Origin: Faunimonas pinastri
Lineage (GTDB): Bacteria > Pseudomonadota > Alphaproteobacteria > Rhizobiales > Afifellaceae
Reading direction: 5' to 3'
DNA: 64,000 bases
Assembly: GCF_900110915.1 (NCBI RefSeq)
Contig: NZ_FOFG01000017.1
Location: 1-64,000 of the forward strand
This document shows positions 18,252 to 26,968 of the stretch, in pieces. A program made the position numbers and the translations under genes. The notes below the pieces were generated by a model. It saw nothing but the letters and a program-made list of their open reading frames with translations, was not told the origin of the DNA and did no database searches. Each line of letters opens with the position of its first letter. The stretch's first letter is position 1.

Positions 18252-19202
18252 TCAGACGCGACGGCCGAGGGCGCGCGAGCGCAGGCTGTCGAGAAGCACG
18301 GCGAGCAGCAGGATCACGCCTCGAACGAGGTACTGGTAGAAGGCCTGGATATTGAGGAGGTTCATCGCGTTTTCCGCAATGCCCAGCACCAGCACGCCGA
18401 CGATGACGCCCGACATGGTCGCCCGGCCACCCGCCAGCGACACGCCACCAAGCACACAGGCGGAGATGACGGAAAGCTCCAGGCCGATCGCCGAATTCGG
18501 CTGGCCCGAGGTGATGCGGGCGGAAAGCAGGATGCCGGCGACCGCACAGGCAAGGCCCTGCAGGGCGAAGCACCAGATGCGGGTCCAGTCGACGTTCACG
18601 CCGGCGAGGCGAGCCGCATCGGGATTACCGCCGATGGCCAGCGTATTGCGACCGAAAACGGTCCGGTTCAGCACGAAGCCAAAGATCAGGAAGAAGATCA
18701 CCATCACGTAGATCGGCACGGGGATGGTGAAGAAGGAGCGCAGCGCGAGATCGAAGAAGTTCTCGTTATCGATGCCGACGGCGCGGCCGTCCGACGAAAT
18801 CAGCGCAAGGCCGCGCACGATCTGCATGGTGGCGAGCGTGGCGATCAGGGCGTTGATCTTCAGCTTGGCGATGACGATGCCGTTGACCAGCCCGACGATC
18901 AGCCCCGCAACCAGCGCGGCTAGAATGCCGAGGATGACGCTGCCGGTCATGTTCGTCGCCATTACGGCCACCATGCCGGCGAAGGCCACGATGGACCCGA
19001 CCGACAGGTCGACGTCACGCAGTGCGAGGCAGAGCATCATGGTGCAGGAGACCAGCGCGATCGTCACCACCGCCTGCAGCAGGCCGAGCATGTTGCGCTC
19101 GCTCAGGAAGTTCGGGACGAACACGGAGACCAGCACGAAGGCCACCACGAAGATGACGACCAGTCCCTGATCGCCGAGAAGAAGACGCTTCAAACGTTGC
19201 AT
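18252..19202 (-). CDS. araH: Sugar ABC transporter permease AraH-like
   Basis: The membrane subunit of a CUT2-family sugar importer. The 316-residue protein has about 8-10 hydrophobic helices, with the family signatures LALRDVDLSVGSIVAFAGM and NGIVIAKLKINALIATLATM, and VLGGVSLAGGRATMSGVIVG near the C terminus. It pairs with the adjacent ATPase and binding protein, 9 bp and about 1.6 kb upstream. A GAGGC ribosome-binding site precedes the ATG. It is the last gene of the minus-strand operon araF-araG-araH. Substrate assignment rests on the binding protein. Confidence 0.9.
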   Translation of the reverse strand: MQRLKRLLLGDQGLVVIFVVAFVLVSVFVPNFLSERNMLGLLQAVVTIALVSCTMMLCLALRDVDLSVGSIVAFAGMVAVMATNMTGSVILGILAALVAGLIVGLVNGIVIAKLKINALIATLATMQIVRGLALISSDGRAVGIDNENFFDLALRSFFTIPVPIYVMVIFFLIFGFVLNRTVFGRNTLAIGGNPDAARLAGVNVDWTRIWCFALQGLACAVAGILLSARITSGQPNSAIGLELSVISACVLGGVSLAGGRATMSGVIVGVLVLGIAENAMNLLNIQAFYQYLVRGVILLLAVLLDSLRSRALGRRV

Positions 19203-19211
19203 AGATGCCTC

Positions 19212-20711
19212 TCAGGCCGCTTCGCGATCGGGCAGAGCCGCGGCAAGGATCGATTCCTCGGTGAATTCGGAGCGCTGGAACTCGGCGGAGATCCGGCCGC
19301 TCTGCATGACGATGACGCGGTCGCTGATGCCCATCACTTCCGGCAGTTCGCTGGAAACCACGACGATGGCCATGCCCTCTTCGGCCAGTCCGTAGAGGAT
19401 CTCGTAGATCTCGGCCTTGGCGCCGACGTCGATGCCGCGCGTCGGCTCGTCGATGATCAGGACCTTGACGCCCTTTTCCGCCAACCAGCGCGACAGGATC
19501 ACCTTCTGCTGGTTGCCGCCGGAAAGATTGACGATGTCCTGCCGCCGCGACGGGGTGCGTACGCGGAGCTTCTTGATGAACTCCTCCGCGATATCGGCCT
19601 CGCGACGCTTGTTCAGAACTCCGAAAGGGGAGAAATGGCGCCGCGTGGAAATCGCGACGTTCTCCTCCACGGAGCGCCCCTGCAGGATGCCGTCGGCCTT
19701 GCGATCCTCCGGGCAGAGCACCAGCCCGGCGCGGATGGAGCGGCGGGGATCGCTGGCCTGCACCTGCTGCCCGGCGATGCGGACCTCGCCGGAATGGCGG
19801 TTGTCGGCCCCGTAGACCAGACGCATCAGCTCGCTGCGGCCGGCGCCGACCAGCCCGAAGAAGCCGAGGATCTCGCCGGCACGCGCCTCGAAGCTGGCGG
19901 GCACGGGCAGCTTGGTGCCGGAAACGTTGGTGACGCTCAGGCGGGGCTCGCCCACGGTGCGGCCGCGCCAGCCCCAGATGTCCTGGATCTCGCGGCCCAC
20001 CATTTCGCGAACGAGCTGGTGGCGCGTCAGGCCTTCCATCGTCTCGTGATGGACGATGAGCTTGCCGTCGCGCAGCACCACGCAGCTGTCGCAAAGGCGG
20101 AAGATCTCGTCCAGCCTGTGCGAGACGTAGAGGATGACCTTGCCTTCCCGACGGAAGCGGTCGACCAGGCGGAACAGCACCTCGCTCTCGGTGGAGGACA
20201 GCGACGAGGTCGGCTCGTCCAGCGCGATGACCTTGGCGTCGAAGACGGCGGCCTTGGCGATTTCCACCATCTGGCGCGTGCCGATGGAGAGATCGATGAT
20301 CTTGCTGCGCGGATCGACGTCGATGCCGACATCGTTCAGGATCGCGCGCACACGGGAAAAGAGATTGCCGAACTCCACCACGCCGGCGCGCGAGGGAAAG
20401 CGGCCCAGCATGAGGTTTTCGGCGACGGTCAGCTCGGGAACGAGCTGCAGCTCCTGGTGAACGACCGAGATGCCGGCCAGGATGGAATCGCGCGTGGCGG
20501 TGAAATGTTGCGGTTCGCCGGCAAGGACGACCTCGCCGGAATCCGGCACGATGTCGCCGCCCAGCGTCTTGATCAGCGTCGACTTGCCCGCGCCGTTTTC
20601 GCCGAGCAATCCGATCACGCTGCCGGCCGGCACCGCGAAGCTGACATCCGTGAGCGCTTTGACGCCGGGATAGGTCTTGGTGATGTTGCGGAATTCAAGG
20701 AAGGCGGCCAT
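19212..20711 (-). CDS. araG: Sugar ABC transporter ATP-binding protein AraG-like
   Basis: A 499-residue CUT2-type ATPase made of two fused nucleotide-binding domains. The first domain has a complete Walker A (GLLGENGAGKST), Q-loop VVHQELQLVPELT and Walker B VIALDEPTSS. The second has the degenerate Walker A of the family (GLVGAGRSELMRLVYG), signature NLSGGNQQK and Walker B LIIDEPTRGIDVGAK. It drives uptake through AraH. ATG 20711 was chosen, although its ribosome-binding site is weak. A TTG at 20732 is directly upstream in frame. A hairpin in the 67-bp gap after araF probably lowers expression relative to the binding protein. Confidence 0.92.
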   Translation of the reverse strand: MAAFLEFRNITKTYPGVKALTDVSFAVPAGSVIGLLGENGAGKSTLIKTLGGDIVPDSGEVVLAGEPQHFTATRDSILAGISVVHQELQLVPELTVAENLMLGRFPSRAGVVEFGNLFSRVRAILNDVGIDVDPRSKIIDLSIGTRQMVEIAKAAVFDAKVIALDEPTSSLSSTESEVLFRLVDRFRREGKVILYVSHRLDEIFRLCDSCVVLRDGKLIVHHETMEGLTRHQLVREMVGREIQDIWGWRGRTVGEPRLSVTNVSGTKLPVPASFEARAGEILGFFGLVGAGRSELMRLVYGADNRHSGEVRIAGQQVQASDPRRSIRAGLVLCPEDRKADGILQGRSVEENVAISTRRHFSPFGVLNKRREADIAEEFIKKLRVRTPSRRQDIVNLSGGNQQKVILSRWLAEKGVKVLIIDEPTRGIDVGAKAEIYEILYGLAEEGMAIVVVSSELPEVMGISDRVIVMQSGRISAEFQRSEFTEESILAAALPDREAA

Positions 20712-20738
20712 GCGCGTGCGCTTGCCTTTCAATAAGGA

Positions 20739-20766
20739 ACGGGCGCGGCGAAACCGCCGCGCCCGT
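20739..20766 (-). terminator. Strong hairpin between araF and araG
   Basis: ACGGGCGCGGCG (20739-20750), loop AAAC, then CGCCGCGCCCGT (20755-20766) form a perfect 12-bp GC-rich stem 13 bp after the araF stop. There is no T run, so partial attenuation or protection of the araF 3' end is more likely than full termination. The rhaS-rhaT gap has the same arrangement. Confidence 0.75.
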
Positions 20767-20778
20767 CGAAGGAAAGGA

Positions 20779-21762
20779 TTATTCCAGGCCGAGCTGCTGG
20801 CGAACCTGATGATAAGTGTCGCGCGTGGCGAGCTGGCCGGAGGTCAGGGTCAGCATCGGCGGCTCCTTGTCGTTGGCCACCCAGTTGAACATGTTGACCG
20901 AGGTCTCGTAGCCATGACGCTTCGGCGAAATGATCACCGAGCCGTAGAAGCCGGTCGGGCTGCCCTTCTTGAACTCGTTGATGGCGGAGTCCGAACCGCC
21001 GATGCCGACGGCGATCATGCTGTCGGCATTGATGCCGACCGTCTCGGCCGCGCGGACGGCGCCGAGGGCGGCTTCGTCGTTGAGGCCGAAGGCGACCCAC
21101 TTCTTGATGCTGGCATTCTTGTTGAGCACCGTGGTCGAGGCGTTCAACGCCGCTTCCGTGTCGGTCTTGGCCTGCGGCGCGTCGAAGATGTGGTCCTTCG
21201 GGAAGCCGGCTTCGGTCAGCACCTTGATCGCGCCGTCGACGCGGTCCTTGGCGGTCGGAAGCTGGTCGTAGGAGACGCGGATCGCGCCGACATCGGCCAT
21301 GTTCCAGCCGCGCGCCTTGATCTGGTCGACGATGGCGTGACCGACATCCTCACCGATCTTGGAAGCGGAGATGCCCATATGCGGGACACTCTCGATCGGC
21401 TCGCCCTTGGAGTTCACCAGGCGGTCGTCGACGGTCATCAGCTTGAGCTGGTCGGCCTTGGCGCGAGCGACGAGGCCCGGCCCGAGCTTCACGTCGGGCG
21501 TGCAGATAATCACGCCCTGTGCGCCCTGCGCGCCGAGGTTGTCGAGGGCCGCGAGCGCCTTCTCGCCGTCTTCCGCGCCGATCTTGACGAGCGTGAAGCC
21601 CTTTTCCTTGGCGGCCACGTCGGCAAAGCGCCACTCGTCCTGGAACCACGGCTCCTCGGGTTGCTTCACGACGAAGCCGATCTTGGTTTCAGCGGCCGAA
21701 CCGTTCGACACCGCGACAACGGCAAGCGCGCCTGCCAGAAGCAGGTTCTTGAACAAACTCAT
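20779..21762 (-). CDS. araF: Sugar ABC transporter substrate-binding protein AraF-like
   Basis: A 327-residue periplasmic type I binding protein with a cleavable signal peptide (MSLFKNLLLAGALAVVAVSN, cut after GSAA). The mature protein matches the AraF pattern closely: IGFVVKQPEEPWFQDEWRFA, then VIICTPDVKLGPG, VDDRLVNSKGEPIESVPHMG, WVAFGLNDEAALGAVRA and TGFYGSVIISP. In enteric AraF this fold binds L-arabinose and also D-galactose and D-fucose. The divergent dgoK-dgoA genes favour one of these pentoses or hexoses here. The start is ATG 21762 behind a GGGAGGAATTC site. An open frame extending to 21870 would enter the shared promoter region. Confidence 0.93.
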   Translation of the reverse strand: MSLFKNLLLAGALAVVAVSNGSAAETKIGFVVKQPEEPWFQDEWRFADVAAKEKGFTLVKIGAEDGEKALAALDNLGAQGAQGVIICTPDVKLGPGLVARAKADQLKLMTVDDRLVNSKGEPIESVPHMGISASKIGEDVGHAIVDQIKARGWNMADVGAIRVSYDQLPTAKDRVDGAIKVLTEAGFPKDHIFDAPQAKTDTEAALNASTTVLNKNASIKKWVAFGLNDEAALGAVRAAETVGINADSMIAVGIGGSDSAINEFKKGSPTGFYGSVIISPKRHGYETSVNMFNWVANDKEPPMLTLTSGQLATRDTYHQVRQQLGLE

Positions 21763-21924
21763 GAATTCCTCCCTCAGACCGCCAGCCGACGGCCTCAGTC
21801 CGGGATCGGCTTCTACCGATCTTGGCGCAGACCATAATTCTGCTAAATCGTATTCGTCAAACGCTTTCATCAGATCTAAAATCGTGCTTCACAAGCTCCA
21901 CGGGAGGAAGTCGGCCGGCATGCG

Positions 21925-21973
21925 TTTATTGCGACGCAACAAATCCTCCAAACACTTTTGTGCAGCGCAACAA
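21925..21973. promoter_or_regulatory. Two related operator-like inverted repeats in the araF-dgoK intergenic region
   Basis: TTGCGACGCAA at 21929-21939 and TTGTGCAGCGCAACAA at 21958-21973 are both imperfect palindromes built on TTGYGC/GCAACAA half-sites, with GCAACAA shared exactly. Their centres are about 31 bp apart, directly upstream of the dgoK GTG start in the 225-bp divergent promoter region. They are a reasonable target for the GntR/FCD regulator encoded two genes downstream. No experimental motif was consulted. Confidence 0.55.
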
Positions 21974-21987
21974 GAAGAAGGTGCGGC

Positions 21988-22917
21988 GTGACAAATACCA
22001 GCCTGATCGCAGTAGACTGGGGCACCACCAGCCTGCGAGCCTGGAGATTATCTGTCTCCGGCGAGATTCTCGACCGGAAGCGCGGTCATCTCGGCATTCT
22101 GCAGGTGGAAGGCGGGGACTTCCCCCGCGCGCTGGAAGAGACGCTGGGCGACTGGATGCGCGAGGCGCCCGAGGCGCCGGTGCTGATGTCCGGCATGATC
22201 GGCTCGCGGCAGGGCTGGGCGGAAGCCGCCTATGCGGAATGCCCGGCGGGGCTGGCCGATGTGGCGCGGCAGATCCTGACCGTGCCTGGCCATCCGCGCG
22301 TGCGCATCGTCCCCGGCCTGTCCTTCCGCCCGGCGGGCGCCGCTCCCGACGTGATGCGCGGCGAGGAAACGCAGATCTTCGGTCTCGGCATCGAGGACGG
22401 GCTGGCCATCCTGCCCGGCACGCATTCCAAGTGGTGCCGCCTGATCGACGATCGCGTGGAATGGTTCGCGACCTTCATGACCGGCGAAGTCTATTCCGTC
22501 CTGAAGACGCACAGTATTCTCGGACGGCTGATGGAAGGAAACGGCGGCGCTCCCGGCCCGGGCTTCGGGGCAGGCCTGTCCTATGCGCTTTCCGACGGGG
22601 CGCCGGGCCTCCTGCAATCCCTGTTCTCCGCCCGCACGCGCGGGCTCTTCGGAGAGGTCGCGGCCGACGAACTGCCGGGCTACCTCTCCGGTCTTCTCAT
22701 CGGCAACGAGGTTCGCGAAGGCCTCGCCGCCTTGCGCTCCGTCGGTCCTTCCCCCACCTCCGTGACACTGGTGGGCGCGGACGCGCTTGTCTCCTTCTAT
22801 TCGGAAGCTTTCGCCGCCGCCGGCCTGCCCTGCAAGCTCGCCGGCGAGGACAGCGGCGCTTCCGGTCTTTATCGCATCGCCCGCGCGGCCGGGCTCATCC
22901 AGGAGCAGCAATCATGA
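21988..22917 (+). CDS. dgoK: 2-dehydro-3-deoxygalactonokinase DgoK
   Basis: DgoK phosphorylates 2-keto-3-deoxygalactonate to the 6-phosphate in the De Ley-Doudoroff (galactonate) pathway. The 309-residue product has the family N terminus IAVDWGTTSLRAWRL (nucleotide-binding loop), LMSGMIGSRQGW, GEETQIFG, ILPGTHSKW and TFMTGEVYSVLKTHS. The start is GTG 21988 with a GAAGAAGG site just upstream. An ATG at 21958 lies inside the probable operator. The stop overlaps the start of dgoA (ATGA), so the two are coupled translationally. Confidence 0.93.
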   Translation: MTNTSLIAVDWGTTSLRAWRLSVSGEILDRKRGHLGILQVEGGDFPRALEETLGDWMREAPEAPVLMSGMIGSRQGWAEAAYAECPAGLADVARQILTVPGHPRVRIVPGLSFRPAGAAPDVMRGEETQIFGLGIEDGLAILPGTHSKWCRLIDDRVEWFATFMTGEVYSVLKTHSILGRLMEGNGGAPGPGFGAGLSYALSDGAPGLLQSLFSARTRGLFGEVAADELPGYLSGLLIGNEVREGLAALRSVGPSPTSVTLVGADALVSFYSEAFAAAGLPCKLAGEDSGASGLYRIARAAGLIQEQQS

Positions 22918-23552
22918 ACGAACGCCTGAGCGCAGCCATGTCGGTGCTGCCGCTGGTGGCCATCCTTCGCGGCCTCAAGCCGACCGAGGCGGAGGGTATC
23001 GCGGCGTCGCTGGTGGAAGCGGGCTTCTCCATCATCGAAGTCCCGATGAACTCGCCGGAGCCGCTGAAGAGCATCGAGATCATCCGCAAGTCCGTCCCCG
23101 CCGAGGTGGTCGTGGGCGCGGGCACGGTGCTGGAGCCGGCCTGGGTGGACGACATCGCCAATGCCGGCGGTGAGATCATCATCATGCCGCATGCCGATAC
23201 GAAGGTGATCTCCACCGCGCACAACAAGGGCATGGCCTGCGTGCCCGGCGTTTCCACGCCGACGGAAGCCTTTGCCGCGCTGGCGGCGGGCGCCGATGCG
23301 CTGAAGGCATTCCCGGCCGAACTGATCCCCCCGGCCGGCATCAAGGCATGGCGTGCGATCCTGCCGAAAGGCACCGAGCTGCTGCCCGTCGGCGGCATCA
23401 CGCCCGACAACATGACGCCCTATGTCGATGCCGGCGTCGCGGGCTTCGGCCTGGGTTCGGCGCTCTACAAGCCCGGCATGAACGCGGCCGACGTGGCCCG
23501 CACCGCCGGCGCCTTCGTCGCGTCCTGGCGCTCGCTGAAGAACGCCGCCTGA
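22914..23552 (+). CDS. dgoA: 2-dehydro-3-deoxy-6-phosphogalactonate aldolase DgoA
   Basis: This class I aldolase splits 2-keto-3-deoxy-6-phosphogalactonate into pyruvate and glyceraldehyde 3-phosphate. The 212-residue KDPG/KDPGal-aldolase fold shows LVAILRGLKPTEA with the catalytic Glu region, VVGAGTVLEPAWVDD, PGVSTPTEAFAALAAGAD, and the Schiff-base Lys131 in ALKAFPAEL. The ending LLPVGGITPDNM then GFGLGSALY is typical of the galactonate branch and separates it from Eda. It overlaps dgoK by 4 bp and the regulator gene by 1 bp. AGGAG lies upstream within dgoK. Confidence 0.94.
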   Translation: MNERLSAAMSVLPLVAILRGLKPTEAEGIAASLVEAGFSIIEVPMNSPEPLKSIEIIRKSVPAEVVVGAGTVLEPAWVDDIANAGGEIIIMPHADTKVISTAHNKGMACVPGVSTPTEAFAALAAGADALKAFPAELIPPAGIKAWRAILPKGTELLPVGGITPDNMTPYVDAGVAGFGLGSALYKPGMNAADVARTAGAFVASWRSLKNAA

Positions 23553-24307
23553 TGAGCGACCTCGCCGTGACGGACTCCATCCCGCCCCGGCGCAAGCCGC
23601 GCGTCAAGCGCGAGGTGACCATGGCCCTGGCGCGGCGCATCCTGGCGGGCGAGATCCAGCCCGGCGAGAACCTGCCGCGCGAGGCCGAGCTCTGCTCCGA
23701 ATACGGCGTCAGCCGCACCGTCATCCGCGAAGCGACCAAGGTGCTGGAGGCCAAGGGCCTGCTCCGCAGTCGCTCCCGCGCTGGCACGCTGGTGCTGGAC
23801 GCGGGCGACTGGAACATGCTGGACCCGGATCTCCTGAGCTGGGCCGGGCCGGGCTTCCACAATCCGCGCTTCGTGGAATCGTTGATGGAAGCGCGTCACA
23901 TCATCGAGCCGGCGGGGGCGGAGCTCGCCGCGCAGCGCGCCACCGCGCAGGATCTCGCGGATCTCGAAAACGCCTACGATCGCATGGCTCGCTCGCTTCC
24001 GCACGATATCGAGGCCTGCTCGCTGGCCGATCTCGATTTCCATACGGCGCTGCTGACGGCGAGCCATAATCAGGTGCTCGTCCGCCTGGCCGTCGTGATC
24101 GAGGCTTCCATGCGCGCGCTCTTCGAGATCACCAACAGCGTCGGCTCCTCCCACGAGGAAGCGCTGCATCACCATGCGGAGATCGTGGAGGCGGTTCGCC
24201 TGCGCCAGCCCGCCGCGGCGCGCGCTGCCATTTCCGCCATCCTGTCGTCGGCAAGCGTAGACCTGAAGCTGAGCCGCGACTCGGGCGGCCACGCCTCCGG
24301 CGACTGA
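23552..24307 (+). CDS. GntR/FadR-subfamily (FCD) transcriptional regulator
   Basis: A 251-residue regulator with an N-terminal winged helix-turn-helix (GEIQPGENLPREAELCSEYGVSRTVIREATKVLEAKGLL) and a C-terminal all-helical FCD ligand domain. The latter contains the expected Asp/His metal-site residues (LADLDFHTALLTASHN, SHEEALHHHAEIVEAV). It overlaps the dgoA stop as TGATG, so it belongs to dgoK-dgoA. Such regulators usually repress their own sugar-acid operon and release DNA on binding the acid or its keto-deoxy derivative. The likely targets are the repeats at 21925-21973. It ends 4 bp before the convergent modC. Confidence 0.9.
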   Translation: MSDLAVTDSIPPRRKPRVKREVTMALARRILAGEIQPGENLPREAELCSEYGVSRTVIREATKVLEAKGLLRSRSRAGTLVLDAGDWNMLDPDLLSWAGPGFHNPRFVESLMEARHIIEPAGAELAAQRATAQDLADLENAYDRMARSLPHDIEACSLADLDFHTALLTASHNQVLVRLAVVIEASMRALFEITNSVGSSHEEALHHHAEIVEAVRLRQPAAARAAISAILSSASVDLKLSRDSGGHASGD

Positions 24308-24311
24308 CGCT

Positions 24312-25394
24312 TCAGCTTTCGCCGCCGCCGCGCCGGATCGCCACGCTCTTGATCAGCGCGAAGACCGGCTTGCCCGCGACGAGCCCGAGTTCCGCGACGG
24401 ACTGGCGCGTCAACCGCGAGCGGAGGCGCTGCGGCCCGATCGCCAGCAGCACGTCGGCATGCGCGCCGGTTCCATGCGCAACCTCGGTCACCTCGGCGGC
24501 CAGGACGTTGCGGATCGACAGCGCTTTCGGCCGCTCCAGCGCGATCGCGACATCGTCGGCCAGCACGCGAAGGCGGATGCGCTCCCCCGTCGCGGCCGCA
24601 ATTTCCGGCACAAGCAGTTCCTGCTCACCCAGCGCCAGACGCGTCAGGGCGTAGTCCGTCACCTGCCCGGCCACCTCCGTCATCAGCACCGAACCGGCCT
24701 CGGCCAGCCCCGAAATGGCGCCGAGATCGATCCGGTTCAGCACGTCTTCCAGCGGGCCGGCGGCGGCGACCATCCCCTTGTCGAGGATCACAAGCTGGTC
24801 GGCGAGGCGGATCACCTCGTCCATGGCATGGCTGACATAGAGGATCGGGATACCGCTCTCGGTCGCGAGGCGCTCAAGGAACGGCAGGATCTCGGCCCGG
24901 CGAGCGCCGTCGAGATGGGAAAGCGGCTCGTCCATCATCAGGAGTTCCGGGCCGGAGAGGAGAGCTCGGCCGATGGCCACGCGCTGCGCCTCGCCGCCGG
25001 AAAGGCGGCCGGGCTTTCGGTCGAGCAACGCCTCGATCCCGAGTAACCCCACCACGTCGTCGAACGAGGACCCACCCGACCGTCGCCCCGCCCATCGGCC
25101 GTAAAGCAGGTTGCGGCGCACGGAGAGATGGGGAAAGAGCCGGGATTCCTGAAAGACCACCGCGACGCGTCGGCGCCGGACCGGCAGGTCGATGCCGTGG
25201 GCGGAGTCGAAAAGCACGCGGTCGCCCAGCGCGATGCGACCCGCATTCGGGCGGACGAGCCCGGCGATGGCGGCGACCAGCGTCGACTTGCCGGCGCCGG
25301 ACCGGCCGAAGATGGCCGTCGCGCCCACGCCCGCCCGGAAGCTTGCCTGAAGCGCGAACTCGCCCCGGCTGAGGTCGATGAAAACGTCCAGCAT
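24312..25394 (-). CDS. modC: Molybdate ABC transporter ATP-binding protein ModC
   Basis: The 360-residue ATPase of the molybdate importer. The nucleotide-binding domain has Walker A IFGRSGAGKSTLVAAIAG, Q-loop VFQESRLFPHLSVRRNL, signature RLSGGEAQRVAIGRALL and Walker B LLMMDEPLSHLD. A C-terminal TOBE/Mop regulatory domain spans about residues 285-355 (SIRNVLAAEVTEV ending FALIKSVAI), which binds oxyanion in this family. It is the third gene of modABC, 10 bp after modB. Tungstate is an alternative ligand, but the operator and regulator context favour molybdate. Confidence 0.95.
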   Translation of the reverse strand: MLDVFIDLSRGEFALQASFRAGVGATAIFGRSGAGKSTLVAAIAGLVRPNAGRIALGDRVLFDSAHGIDLPVRRRRVAVVFQESRLFPHLSVRRNLLYGRWAGRRSGGSSFDDVVGLLGIEALLDRKPGRLSGGEAQRVAIGRALLSGPELLMMDEPLSHLDGARRAEILPFLERLATESGIPILYVSHAMDEVIRLADQLVILDKGMVAAAGPLEDVLNRIDLGAISGLAEAGSVLMTEVAGQVTDYALTRLALGEQELLVPEIAAATGERIRLRVLADDVAIALERPKALSIRNVLAAEVTEVAHGTGAHADVLLAIGPQRLRSRLTRQSVAELGLVAGKPVFALIKSVAIRRGGGES

Positions 25395-25404
25395 CAGCCT
25401 TGCC

Positions 25405-26100
25405 TCAAACCGAGGCCCAGCGCCGGCCGGTCTGCCGCGCCAACATCTCCGACAGCATGAGGGCGACGAAACTGATCGCGACGGAAACCAGCGCCAGCCG
25501 CAGCACCTCGCCCTCCGCGCCAGGGGTCTGGATGAGCGAGTAGATGGCGGATGGAATGGTCTGTGTTTCCCCGGGGATGTTGGAAACGAAGGTGATGGTC
25601 GCGCCGAACTCGCCCAGCGACTTGGCGAAAGCGAGAACCGCGCCGGCGAAGATGCCGGGCAGGATCAGCGGCAGCGTCACGGTCGTGAAGATGATCGGCG
25701 CGGAGGCGCCGAGCGTTGCCGCCGCCTGCTCCAGTTTCCGGTCTACGGCTTCGACCGAGAGTCTCATGGCGCGCACCTGGAAGGGAAAGCCCATGACGGC
25801 GGCGGCGAGCGCGGCTCCCGTCCAGCGGAAGGCCAGCACGATACCGAAATTCGCCTGCAGGAAATGCCCGACCGGCCCCATGCGGCCGAAGGTCAGCAGC
25901 AGGACGTAGCCGGTCACGACCGGCGGCAGCACGAGCGGCAGGTGCACGATCCCGTTGAGCAGGCTCTTGCCGGGGAAGCGCCCGCGCGCCAGCAGCATGG
26001 CAACCGCCAGCGCGACCGGAAGGCTCGCCAGCGTCGCCACGCTCGCCACCCGGATACTCAACCGGATGGCCGTCATTTCCTCAGGACTGGGAGACCACAT
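25405..26100 (-). CDS. modB: Molybdate ABC transporter permease ModB
   Basis: A 231-residue inner-membrane permease with about five helices. The ABC-permease EAA-like loop is visible as EQAAATLGASAPIIFTTVTLP, with LPLVLPPVVTGYVLLLTFG and KSLGEFGATITFVSNIPGET, all strongly ModB-like. It forms the channel between ModA and ModC. It begins 29 bp after modA and ends 10 bp before modC on the same strand. Confidence 0.94.
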   Translation of the reverse strand: MWSPSPEEMTAIRLSIRVASVATLASLPVALAVAMLLARGRFPGKSLLNGIVHLPLVLPPVVTGYVLLLTFGRMGPVGHFLQANFGIVLAFRWTGAALAAAVMGFPFQVRAMRLSVEAVDRKLEQAAATLGASAPIIFTTVTLPLILPGIFAGAVLAFAKSLGEFGATITFVSNIPGETQTIPSAIYSLIQTPGAEGEVLRLALVSVAISFVALMLSEMLARQTGRRWASV

Positions 26101-26129
26101 TCCCGCTGCCGGACCTCAACAGGTGGAGG

Positions 26130-26918
26130 TCAATAAGCCGGCAGGAAGGTAAAGCCCTGCTCCTTGAAGAAGTGGCTCGCCGCATCCGACTCGATGAAAT
26201 CGAGCGCCGCCTTGGCGTCCAGCCCCGCGTTCTTCACCAGCGCGGCCGGGTAGACGATGGGCGGATGCGTGTCGGCCGGGAAGGTGGCGACCATCTTGAC
26301 CTTGGGATCGGCCTTGGCGTCCGTGGCGTAGACGATGCCGAGCGGCGCCTCGCCGCGCGAGACCAGGGCCAGCGCGGCGCGCACGTCCGCCGCCTGCGCG
26401 ATCTTGCCCTGCACGCTCTCCCACTGGCCAAGCTTCGTCAGCGCTTGCTTGCCATAGAGGCCGGCCGGCACAGCATTGGTGTCGGCCATGGCGAGCTTGT
26501 CGCTGCCCAGGAGATCGGCGAGCTTCATGTCGGGGCCGATGGCCACGCTCTTCGTGCTGTCCTTGGGCGCGACCATGACCAGCGCGTTGCCGAAGACGTC
26601 CTTGCGGGTGGCCTTGTCGATCAGACCCTTGCCATCGACATAATCCATCCATTGCGTATCGGCGGAGATGAAGATGTCGGCCGGGGCGCCCTGCTCGATC
26701 TGCTTGGCGAGCGTGGAACTGCCGGCATAGCTGATCTTCACGTCCTTGCCCGTGTTCTTCTTGTAATCGGCCATGGCGGCGTCGAGCGCATTGCGCATGC
26801 TGGCGGCGGCGAAGATCACCGTGGACTTGCCCTGAGCCATGGCAGTGCCGGCGGGCAGGCCGCCGCAGATCAGGGCGATGCCGGCCACGAGCTTCAGGGT
26901 CGAAATCAAACGCTTCAC
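26130..26918 (-). CDS. modA: Molybdate ABC transporter substrate-binding protein ModA
   Basis: A 262-residue periplasmic molybdate-binding protein with a signal peptide (VKRLISTLKLVAGIALICGG, cut near AMAQ). The mature domain has VIFAAASMRNALDAAM with oxyanion-binding serines, ISYAGSSTLAKQIEQGAPADIFIS, GNALVMVAPKDS and VSRGEAPLGIVYATDA. GTG 26918 was chosen because GGAGG precedes it by 5 bp. An upstream ATG at 26972 would read through the ModE-like operator. First gene of modABC, immediately downstream of modE. Confidence 0.93.
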   Translation of the reverse strand: MKRLISTLKLVAGIALICGGLPAGTAMAQGKSTVIFAAASMRNALDAAMADYKKNTGKDVKISYAGSSTLAKQIEQGAPADIFISADTQWMDYVDGKGLIDKATRKDVFGNALVMVAPKDSTKSVAIGPDMKLADLLGSDKLAMADTNAVPAGLYGKQALTKLGQWESVQGKIAQAADVRAALALVSRGEAPLGIVYATDAKADPKVKMVATFPADTHPPIVYPAALVKNAGLDAKAALDFIESDAASHFFKEQGFTFLPAY

Positions 26919-26938
26919 GATCACCTCCGGAAAGTAGA

Positions 26939-26962
26939 CGTTATTCCCACCCGGAAATAACG
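26939..26962. promoter_or_regulatory. ModE-like operator upstream of modA
   Basis: A 24-bp near-perfect palindrome runs from CGTTATTCCC to GGAAATAACG. The outer CGTTAT/ATAACG arms match the known core of ModE boxes in proteobacteria. It lies between the modE stop (26969) and the modA GTG (26918), 20 bp upstream of that start. Molybdate-bound ModE would be expected to sit here and repress modABC. Confidence 0.85.
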
Positions 26963-26968
26963 GGCGTG

